A stretch of DNA of 64,000 nucleotides from Lysobacterales bacterium 15-68-25 (GTDB taxonomy: Bacteria; Pseudomonadota; Gammaproteobacteria; Xanthomonadales; Rhodanobacteraceae): positions 1-64,000 of the forward strand of contig NCKB01000001.1 of the NCBI GenBank assembly GCA_002279065.1, in the 5' to 3' direction. The position numbers and the translations under genes were made by a program. This document shows positions 23,030 through 32,200 of this stretch, piece by piece; positions within the stretch are counted from its first letter, which is position 1, and each line of letters starts with the position of its first letter. The notes below the pieces were generated by a model. The model saw only the letters and a program-made list of their open reading frames with translations, made no database searches and had not been told where the DNA came from.

Positions 23030-23587
23030 ATGCAACGTTGTCCCTGGGCCGGCGACGACCCGCAGATGTGCGCCTACCACGACCACGAGTGGGGCGTGCC
23101 GTTGCACGACGACCGCGCGCTGTTCGAATTCCTCTGCCTGGAGGGTGCACAGGCGGGGCTGTCGTGGCGCACCGTGCTGGCCAAGCGCGAGCGCTATCGC
23201 GAGGTGTTCCACGGCTTCGAGATCGAACGCGCCGCCGCGATGACCGACCGCCAGCTGGAGAAACTGCTGGCCGATCCCGGCATCATCCGCAACCGCCTCA
23301 AGGTGTCCTCGGTGCGCGACAACGCGCAGGCGGCGCTGTCGGTACTCGAGGAGCACGGTAGCCTGGATGCCTACCTGTGGTCGTTCGTCGACGGCCGCCC
23401 GGTCCGCAACGCCTGGAAGACCCCGGCCGAGGTGCCGGCCACCACGGCGGCGTCCGAGCGCATGAGCAAGGCGTTGAAGAAGCGCGGCTTCCGCTTCGTC
23501 GGCGGCACCATCTGTTACGCCTTCATGCAGGCCACGGGCATGGTCGACGACCACCTCACCGGATGTTTCCGGCACGCCGGCTCGTGA
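23030..23587 (+). CDS. tag: DNA-3-methyladenine glycosylase I
   Basis: A 185-aa base-excision repair enzyme that removes 3-methyladenine. The N-terminus MQRCPWAGDDPQMCAYHDHE carries the structural zinc Cys and His ligands, and the C-terminal pair is in DDHLTGCF. The catalytic region WRTVLAKRERYREVFHGF is typical of Tag. The following GNAT gene starts 47 nt later on the same strand. Confidence 0.95.
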   Translation: MQRCPWAGDDPQMCAYHDHEWGVPLHDDRALFEFLCLEGAQAGLSWRTVLAKRERYREVFHGFEIERAAAMTDRQLEKLLADPGIIRNRLKVSSVRDNAQAALSVLEEHGSLDAYLWSFVDGRPVRNAWKTPAEVPATTAASERMSKALKKRGFRFVGGTICYAFMQATGMVDDHLTGCFRHAGS

Positions 23588-23634
23588 CGGGGGTGTGGCA
23601 CCATCGGGATCCGCCGACCAGCCACGGAAGACGC

Positions 23635-24153
23635 ATGTCCGGACCCATCCCTCTCGCCCGTTCCTCTCTGGCCATGCGCCCGGCGCACGCGGCCGACGAA
23701 GGGTTCCTGCTGCGCCTGTACCGGTCCGCGCGCCCCGATCTGGCGTTGCTGTCGCTCCCTCCCGCAGAGCTCGACGCACTGGTCGCGCAGCAGTATCAGG
23801 CCATGCTGCAGGGGGCCGGGCAGATGTTCGCCGGTGCGCAGCATTACGTCATCGAGCGCCAGGGGGATGCCGTTGGCGCGCTGATCGTGGAGATCGGTTC
23901 GAGCGAATTGCGCATCGTCTACCTGGCGATGATCCCGGCCGTGCGCGGCCAGGGGCTGGGGGCCGAGCTCCTGCATGGCCTGCAGCAGGCCGCGCGGCAG
24001 GTGCGTGCCCCGTTGGTCGCCACGGTCTGGCAGGCCAACACGCGCGCACGCTCGCTGTACCTGCGGCTGGGATTCCGGGTCGAGGCGACGCAGCCTGGCG
24101 TGGAGCGGCTGGCCTGGTATCCGGAAGCCAGGCCGACCGTGCTGATGCCCTGA
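23635..24153 (+). CDS. GNAT-family N-acetyltransferase
   Basis: A 172-aa protein with the GNAT fold. The acetyl-CoA motif A is MIPAVRGQGLGAELLHGL (near 101-118), and the C-terminal ARSLYLRLGF is the usual motif B. Start ATG 23635 has GGAAG 8 nt upstream. The substrate is unknown. It lies next to the tail-collar gene pair and may belong with that neighbourhood, since acetyltransferases of this type are often found beside such pairs (weak inference). Confidence 0.85.
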   Translation: MSGPIPLARSSLAMRPAHAADEGFLLRLYRSARPDLALLSLPPAELDALVAQQYQAMLQGAGQMFAGAQHYVIERQGDAVGALIVEIGSSELRIVYLAMIPAVRGQGLGAELLHGLQQAARQVRAPLVATVWQANTRARSLYLRLGFRVEATQPGVERLAWYPEARPTVLMP

Positions 24154-24175
24154 GGCACCGCGCCGGCAGGTGGCG

Positions 24176-24496
24176 TCAGGCGAACACGATCTGGAAGCTG
24201 GCGATCTCGGGTGGTGTGCCGGGCACCGCGACGCGGCTGATCCAGATGCCCTCGACCCGGCCCAGTTCCGGCAGATCCACGCCGCACGGCCCGTCCAACA
24301 GGCGGGTGGGTTCCAGTGCCGTCAGGTCGACGGTGAAGGGCATGCGTTCCTCCGCGCCGGCGTCGTGGCGACGTGCGCGCGGATATTCGGTGACGGCGAG
24401 CACCTGCACCGGCAGCCGGGCGCCGTCCGGCAGGAACAGGGTCGATGTCCCACCTTGCAGGGAGCGGAAGTGATCGGCGTGAATGCGGTCGAGCAT
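24176..24496 (-). CDS. Small protein of the DUF6916 type, beside a tail-collar protein
   Basis: A 106-aa acidic beta-rich protein: MLDRIHADHFRSLQGGTSTLFLPDGARLPVQVLAV opens the chain and WISRVAVPGTPPEIASFQIVFA closes it. It looks like the short DUF6916-like partner usually found beside microcystin-dependent/tail-collar proteins. The family assignment is from memory of the pattern, with no function known. It follows the collar gene by 53 nt on the same strand, so they are probably co-transcribed. Confidence 0.6.
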   Translation of the reverse strand: MLDRIHADHFRSLQGGTSTLFLPDGARLPVQVLAVTEYPRARRHDAGAEERMPFTVDLTALEPTRLLDGPCGVDLPELGRVEGIWISRVAVPGTPPEIASFQIVFA

Positions 24497-24549
24497 GGGG
24501 GCGGTCCAGTCCGGTCCGGGGCGGCGCGCGCCGCCCCGGAGTCCAGCGG

Positions 24550-25119
24550 TCAGTTGCGCGACGGGAAGATGCCGTTCAGGGCGATGCTGAAGTTCAGCGC
24601 CAGGAACGGGTTCATCGTCTCGACGGGGATGCCGTTGCCGGCGGCCCCCACCTGGACCGAGCCGCTCACGCCGCCCATGGCCACCGGGGTATTCATCTCG
24701 GTAGACCAGATCGCTGCCGAAGCCTGACCGGTTCCACTTGCACCCAGATAGCTGTTGCCGGTGCTCGGCGCGGTCGCCGGCGAGGTGGCGACGCCGGACA
24801 CCTGTACCCCCACGGTGGCCGTGGCCGGGTGGGTGTGGGTGGGCATGTTGGCGGTGGTCAGCGTCACGCTCTCGGTGCCGGCCATTTCGCCGATCACCCG
24901 CGGGCTGAGTCCGGGGCCGTTGCCCATGCCCATCGGCAGGCGGCCCTGCAGGTTGGGCAGGGCGAAGGTGCTCTGGCCATCGCCGCCGTAGTAGGTGCCG
25001 ATCAGCGAGAAAAGCGCGGTGTTCTGCGAGATCGGCAGCAACTGTCCCGCGCACAGGGCCCAGCCCTTCGGTGCGAAGTTGAAGCCGAACGGCAGGATGG
25101 TTCCGATGAAGACTTCCAT
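24550..25119 (-). CDS. Tail-collar domain protein (microcystin-dependent protein family)
   Basis: A 189-aa protein with a phage tail collar domain at about 5-62: IGTILPFGFNFAPKGWALC, then ALFSLIGTYYGGDGQSTFALPNLQGR. A Gly/Thr/Ser-rich segment with HTHP (the conserved His pair) follows, ending in a small hydrophobic strand region FLALNFSIALNG. Such collar proteins occur outside prophages and are of unknown use. No other phage gene is nearby. Start ATG 25119 has GGGGAA 6 nt upstream. Divergent from the sulfotransferase. Confidence 0.85.
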   Translation of the reverse strand: MEVFIGTILPFGFNFAPKGWALCAGQLLPISQNTALFSLIGTYYGGDGQSTFALPNLQGRLPMGMGNGPGLSPRVIGEMAGTESVTLTTANMPTHTHPATATVGVQVSGVATSPATAPSTGNSYLGASGTGQASAAIWSTEMNTPVAMGGVSGSVQVGAAGNGIPVETMNPFLALNFSIALNGIFPSRN

Positions 25120-25399
25120 TGAATAGTTCCCCTTGTCCCTGATGCAGGCCTCGCGGCCAGGATGGACCGTGGCGCGGGAGCGATGCATAAAGCCGGTCGC
25201 ATCCTGCGGGTCGGTCCTTGCGGGCTGCCCTGTGCCATCGGCCGGCACAAACAGCCGCGGCATTATGGGGGAAACGTTCCCGGCGAGAAGACATGCCGTT
25301 GGCGGCCTCCCGGAAACGCGCCGATGGACGCGGCAGCGACCGGTGCTACCATCCGCCGAAACAGGGGAAGCCCGGGCAGGGGCGCTATCGGGGCGGGGC

Positions 25400-26227
25400 G
25401 TGGCAGGGAAGTTCCATTTCATTTCGGGTTTGCCGAGATCCGGCTCCACGTTGCTGGCCGCATTGCTGCGCCAGAACCCTCGTTTCCAGGCCGGCATGAC
25501 GAGCCCGGTGGGCAGCCTGTTCACCGGCATGCTCAACCAGCTCGGCGCCGGCAGCGAATTCGGCCCGGTGGTCGATCGCGATACCCGGCGGCGCCTGTTG
25601 CGGGGGCTGTTCGACAGCTACTACGCCGGCACCATTGATCGTGAGGTGGTGTTCGACACCAACCGTCTTTGGAGCGCGCGGCTGCCGGCGCTGCTCGACC
25701 TGTTCCCCGATACGCGCCTCATCGCCTGCGTGCGCAACGTCGCCTGGGTGATGGACAGCCTCGAGCGGCTCTACCGCGCCAACCCCTACGAGCAGACCAA
25801 GCTGTTCGCCGACGACAGCGAGCGCAACACGGTCTACAGCCGCGTCGACACGCTCGCCCAGCGCAACCGCCTGGTCGGCTTCGCCTGGACCGCGCTCAAG
25901 GAGGCCTACTACGGCGAGCAGGCCAGCTCGATCCTGGTGGTCGACTACGACCTCCTCGCCCGCGCGCCGGAGCGGGTGATGCGGCTGGTCTACGAGTTCA
26001 TCGGCGAGCCGTGGTTCGAGCACGACTTCGAGCACGTGTCCTACGACGCACCGGCGTTCGACGAACCGCTCGGCATCAGCGGGCTGCACCGGGTCCGCGA
26101 GCGCGTGGCGATCGAGCCGCGGCGCACCGTGCTTCCGCCGGACCTGTTCGAGCAGTACGGCAAGCTGTCGTTCTGGCAGGACGGCCAGGGCAGTGCGGCC
26201 AACGTCATCCGCAACAAGACCGATTGA
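25400..26227 (+). CDS. Sulfotransferase family protein
   Basis: A 275-aa PAPS-dependent sulfotransferase. The 5'-phosphosulfate loop is ISGLPRSGSTLLAALL (residues 7-22) and the 3'-phosphate motif is VRNVAWVMDSLER near 115. GTG 25400 was chosen because the family signature begins 3 residues later. A longer ATG frame from 25133 would add a low-complexity segment. No signal peptide or membrane segment, so it acts in the cytoplasm before export of its target. It lies 40 nt upstream of the giant repeat protein gene on the same strand. The layout recalls raxST beside the Xanthomonas rax exporter; whether the acceptor is a protein Tyr or a glycan is unknown. Confidence 0.82.
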   Translation: MAGKFHFISGLPRSGSTLLAALLRQNPRFQAGMTSPVGSLFTGMLNQLGAGSEFGPVVDRDTRRRLLRGLFDSYYAGTIDREVVFDTNRLWSARLPALLDLFPDTRLIACVRNVAWVMDSLERLYRANPYEQTKLFADDSERNTVYSRVDTLAQRNRLVGFAWTALKEAYYGEQASSILVVDYDLLARAPERVMRLVYEFIGEPWFEHDFEHVSYDAPAFDEPLGISGLHRVRERVAIEPRRTVLPPDLFEQYGKLSFWQDGQGSAANVIRNKTD

Positions 26228-26267
26228 TCGCGTCCGGGCCGGCGCCCGCGCACAGGGAGATAATCCA

Positions 26268-29200
26268 ATGGCATGGTGGAAGCGCGGCAAGCCCGCAGAT
26301 CGGATCATGGAGAGTCCGCGCCCCCCGGTGCGCCGACCGCTGGTCATGGCTCTGGAGCCGCGGGTGATGTTCGACGGTGCGGTCGCTGCCACGGCGGCCG
26401 AATTGCCGCATGCCGCGGAGCCGACGCCGATGGGAGCGCCGCATGCCTTCGCCGGCGAGCGTGCCCTGATCCACCACCAGCCCGCCGGGCTCGGTCCGGA
26501 TGGCTTCGCGGCCCGTCCGTTCGGCGAGCACGATCGTCCGGCCAGCGCGCCTTCGGGCCGTGACGTGCTGTTCGTCGATGCCCGCGTGAAGGACGCCGCC
26601 AGCCTGCTCGCGCATGTGGCCCCGGGCACCGAAGTGGTGTTCCTGCAGCAGAACCGCGACGGCCTGCAGCAGATGCAGGACTACCTCGACGCCCACCCGG
26701 GCGCCCGTTCGGTGCAGATCATCACCCACGGCAACGACGGCGACCTGTGGCTGGGCAGCACTTATCTCTCCGCCGACAACATCGGCCAGCACGCCGACGC
26801 GCTGGCGCGGATCGGCGCGGACATGCAGGCCGGCGGCGACATCCTGATCTACGCCTGCGACACCGCGGCGGGCGCCAAGGGCCTGTCGTTCGTCGATTCG
26901 CTGGCGAGCCTGACCCATCGCGACGTGGCCGCCTCCAGCAACCGCGTCGGCGCCGGCTACGACTGGAACCTGGAAGTGACCACCGGCAGCATCGAGGCGC
27001 GTCCGGTGCTCTCGGCGGTGGACGAGGCCGCCTATACCCACGACCTGGCCACGTTGACCGTCACCACTGCGGCCGATTCGGGCGCCGGCAGCCTGCGCGC
27101 CGAAATCGCCGCCGCCACCAGTGGCGACACCATCACCTTCGACACCGTCAGCATGGGGGGAGCGACGATCACGCTGTCCTCCGGCCAGCTGACGATCTCG
27201 AAGAACCTCACCATCGAAGGCGACATCAATGGCGACGGCACGCCGGATGTCACCATCAATGCCAACTACACCAGTCGGGTGTTCAGCATCACAGCAGGCA
27301 CTGTGAAGCTCGACGGCCTGATCATCGAGAAAGGCCTGGTATCTGGAGTTGGTGGTAATGCCGGCAAGGCCGGCGCCGGTGTTACTGCAGTCGGACAGGC
27401 AGGAGGCAGCGCGCTCGGTGCAGGCATCTATGTCGGTGCCGCCACTGTCACGTTGACGCATGACGTCATCACAGGCAACCGCGCATCAGGTGGTGGCGGT
27501 GGTGGTGCTGGCTACAACGGCACCGGCTACGGTGCCGGTGGTGGTGGCGGTTACTCGTCCAAGGGGGGCGGCAGCGGCGGCAATTCTTATATCGATCTCG
27601 GTTCGGGGCTGAAAACCTATGCTGGCCGGTCTCCGAGTGGAGGCACGGGAGGCATCGGCGGCTACGGAACGAGCACCGCGGCCGGCCAAATCACCTCAGG
27701 CCACGGTGGAGGTACTACAGGTGGTGCCGGCGGCAGCTACGTTCAGACACCCCTGGTTTTCGGCACCGCAGGTACCGGTGGCACTGCAGGGGGAATTGGC
27801 GGCGGCGGCGGCGGCATGGGTTACGGCGGCTCGAACGCCGGGGCCGGCGGCAAGGCGGTTGGTGCTGTCTATGTAGCCAGCGGTGGCATCGTGTACCTAG
27901 GCAGCACTACCGTATCGAACAACGCTGGCGCCGGTGGCGGCGGTGGTAGTACCGCGGTCTCTTCCTCTTTGGGCACATTTACGCCCACCGGCGCTGGTGG
28001 CGCTGGTGGCGCGGGTGCCGGCGGCATCGCGGTGGGTAGTGGCGGTCAGCTGCACTACGAATCCTCGACCACGACCTTTTCGGGCAATGCCGGCTCTGGC
28101 GGCGGCGGTGGTCAGGGCGGCAACGGCTCCGGCACACCCGTCACAGCGGCCAGCGGGACCGGAAGTGCCAACCTCTATAACGCGGGCGGCACGATCGATA
28201 GCACCTACACCTTCAACGTTGCTCCAGTGGTGAGCAACCTCAACGGCGACAGCGCCAGCTTCACCGAGAAGGGTTCGGCGACGCTGCTCGATACGGGCAG
28301 CAACGCCACCGTCACCGACAGCGACAACGCGAACTTCAGCGGCGGCAACGTCACCGTGTCCATCACCGCCAACCGCGTGAGCGGCGAGGACGTGCTGGGC
28401 ATCCAGAACCAGGGGACCGGTGCCGGGCAGATCGGTATCTCGGGCAGCAACGTCACCTACGGCGGCACGACCATCGGTACCTTCACCGGCGGCACCGGCA
28501 CCAGCGATCTGGTGATCAGCCTCAACAGCAGTGCAACCCCCACGGCCACCACCGCGCTGGTTCGCGCGCTGACCTACCGCGACAGCAACAGCACCGACCC
28601 TTCCACGGCCACGCGCACCATCAGGGTCACCGTCAACGACGGCAGCGGTGGCACCAGCTCCGCATCCAACGTCAGTGTCTCGGTGATCGGTGTCAACGAT
28701 CCGCCGACCCTCAGTGCCACCGGCGGCACGCCGACCTACACCGAGAAAGGCAGTGCGGTGGGACTGTTCAGCGGTACCAGCATCAGTACCGTCGAGGCCG
28801 GGCAGTCGATCAAGACCATCGACCTGACCGTGGGCAATGTCAGCGACGGCAGCGCCGAGATTCTCAGCATCGACGGCACCGACGTGGCGCTGACCAACGG
28901 CAACAGCGTCACCACTGCCACCAACGGCATGTCGGTGAGCGTGAGCGTGAGCGGCGGTGCCGCGACCGTGGTCATCGCCAAGGCGGCGGGTATCTCCAGC
29001 GCGGCGGCGCAGACCCTGGTGAACGGCATCACCTACCGCGACGCCACCAACGCGCCCACTGCCGGCAGCCGCACGGTCACGCTGACCGGCATCCAGGACA
29101 CCGGCGGCACCGCCAACGGCGGCATCGACACCACGGCCACCTCCATCGCGTCCACCGTGACCGTGGTCGCCGTCAACGACCCGCCGGTGGTGGGCACCAG

Positions 29201-32200
29201 CGGCGGGTCGGCGGCCTTCGTCGCGGGAGACAACAACACCAGTACGCCGGTGGCGGTGGACAGCGGCGTCACCGTGAGCGACGTCGACAACACCACGCTG
29301 GCGAGCGCGACGGTGTCGATCACCGGCGGCTTCCACAGCGGCGAGGACGTGCTGGCGTTCGCCAACGACGGCAGCACCATGGGCAATATCGCGGCCAGCT
29401 ACAACGCCGGCACCGGTGTGCTCACGCTGACCTCTTCCGGTGCCACGGCCACGCTGGCCCAGTGGCAGGCCGCACTGCGTTCGGTGACCTACACCGACAC
29501 GGCCATCACACCCAATACCGCCACGCGCACGATCAGCTTCATCGCCAACGATGGCACCGCCCCCAGTACGGCGGCCACGCGCACGGTCACGGTCGCCGCG
29601 ACCGACCAGACGCCGATCGCCACCAGCAGCGGCGGCACCACGTCGTTCGTCGAGGGCAACAACGTCACCAGCACGCCGGTGGCGGTCGACAACGGCCTCA
29701 CGGTGAGCGACCTGGACAACACCACGCTGGCCAGCGCGACGGTGTCGATCACCGGCAATTTCCGGAGCGGCGAGGACGTGCTGGCGTTCACCAACGACGG
29801 CAGCACGATGGGCAACATCGCGGCCAGCTACAACACCGCCACCGGCGTGCTCACGCTGACCTCTTCCGGTGCGACGGCGACGCTGGCGCAATGGCAGGCC
29901 GCCTTGCGCTCGGTCACCTACACCGACAGCTCCAACCTGCCGAACACGGCCAGCCGCACGATCAGCTTCGTGGTCAGCGACGGCAGCAAGAGCAGCGCGG
30001 CGGCGAGCAAGACCGTCAGCGTCACCAGCGTCAACGACACGCCGATCGCCACCAGCAGCGGTGGCACCACGTCGTTCGTCGAGGGCAACAACGTCACCAG
30101 CACGCCGGTGGCGGTGGACGGCGGCCTCACGGTGAGTGACCTGGACAACGCCACGCTGGCCAGCGCGACGGTGTCGATCACCGGCAATTTCCAGAGCGGC
30201 GAGGACGTGCTGGCGTTCACCAACGACGGCAGCACCATGGGCAACATCGCGGCCAGCTACAACGCCGGCACCGGCGTGCTCACGCTGACCTCTTCCGGTG
30301 CGACGGCGACGCTGGCGCAGTGGCAGACCGCGTTGCGTTCGGTCACCTACACCGACAGTTCCAACTTGCCGACCACGGCCAGCCGCACGATCAGCTTCGT
30401 GGTCAACGACGGCATCGACAACAGCGCCGCGGCGAACAAGACCGTCAGCGTCACCAGCGTCAACGACACGCCGATCGCCACCAGCAGCGGCGGCACCACG
30501 TCGTTCGTCGAGGGCAACAACGTCACCAGCACACCGGTGGCGGTGGACGGCGGCCTCACGGTGGGCGACCTGGACAACACCACGCTGGCGAGCGCGACGG
30601 TATCGATCACCGGCAATTTCCGGAGCGGCGAGGACGTGCTGGCCTTCGCCAACGACGGCAGCACCATGGGCAACATCGCGGCCAGCTACAACGCCGGCAC
30701 CGGCGTGCTCACGCTGACCTCTTCGGGTGCGACGGCGACGCTGGCGCAGTGGCAGGCCGCGCTGCGTTCAGTGACCTACACCGACAGCTCCGACCTCCCG
30801 AGCACCGCCAGCCGCACGATCAGCTTCGTGGTCAACGACGGCATCGACAACAGCGCAGCGGCGAGCAAGATCGTCAGCGTCACCAGCGTCAATGACACGC
30901 CGATCAACAGCGTGCCCGGCGGCCAGTCGCTGAACCAGAACAGCAGCCTGACCTTCAGCAGCGGCAACGGCAACCTGATTTCGGTCAGCGACGCGGATGC
31001 CAACGGCAGCGTCGAGCAGGTCACGCTCACCGCGACGCACGGCACCATCACCCTCTCCGGTACCACGGGCCTTTCCTTCCTTGTGGGCAGCGGTACCGGC
31101 GACACGACCATGACCCTGCAGGGCACGCTCACCGATATCAACAACGCCCTTGCCGGCATGGTCTATACGCCGACTGCCGGCTACAACGGTGCGGACAGCC
31201 TGCAGGTCACCACCAACGACCTCGGCAACACCGGCAGCGGCGGTGCGCAGACCGCGGCCAGCACCATCGCCCTGACCGTCAATCCGATCAACCCGCGGGT
31301 CACCGACGTCAGCTCCACCAGCGCCGACGGCGGCTACAAGGTGGGCGACACGATCTACGAGACGGTCACCTTCGACCAGACGGTCACGGTCGACACCAGC
31401 GGTGGTGCACCCACCCTGCTGCTGGCAACCGGCACGGTCGATCGCAACGCGGTCTACGTGTCCGGATCCGGCAGCAACACGCTGACGTTCGCCTACACGG
31501 TGCAGGCCGGCGACAACTCGAGCGACCTCGATTACGTCTCCACGGCCTCCCTTGCACTCAACGGAGCAACGATCCGCAACGGCAGCGGCGACAGCGCCAT
31601 CCTCTCGCTGCCCACGCCGGGCAGCGCGCAGTCGATCGCCGGCCAGAAGGCCATCGTCGTCGACGGCATCGCCCCCACGGTCACCAGCGTGTCCGCCCCG
31701 GCCGCCGGTACCTATGTCGCCGGGCAGAACCTCGACTTCACCGTCAACTTCAGCGAAGCCGTCGTCGTCGATACCGCGGGCGGCACGCCGCGCCTGGCGG
31801 TGACCCTCGATACCGGTGGCACCGTCTATGCCGACTACCTGAGCGGCTCCGGCAGCACGGCGCTGGTGTTCCGGCTGACCGTCACCACCGGCGAAAACGA
31901 CGCCACGGGTGTCCAGGTGGGTAGCGCGCTCGACGTCAACGGCGGTGTCGTGCGCGATGCCGTCGGCAACAACGCGGTCAGCGCCCTGAACGGAGTGGTC
32001 TCGACCGCCGCCGTCAACGTCGACGCGATCGCGCCCTCGCCGGCGGCGATCGTGCGGGTGGACCCGAGTCCGACCAACGCCGGCGGTGTGGACTACACGG
32101 TCACCTTCTCCGAGAACGTGACCGGCGTGGATGCCACGGATTTCACCCTCGGCGCCACCGGAACGGCCGCGGGCAGCATCGCCTCGGTGACCCAGGTGGA

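Noticed and set aside
24176..25119. Prophage remnant
   Set aside because: Only a collar-domain gene and one small partner are present; no integrase, terminase, capsid or att repeats were seen.
27897..29891. Long antisense frames inside the giant gene
   Set aside because: They mirror the repeat units, have no start signals, and their translations are low-complexity.
29182..30897. CRISPR-like repeats
   Set aside because: The repeats are 429 nt, in frame and contiguous, with no spacers.
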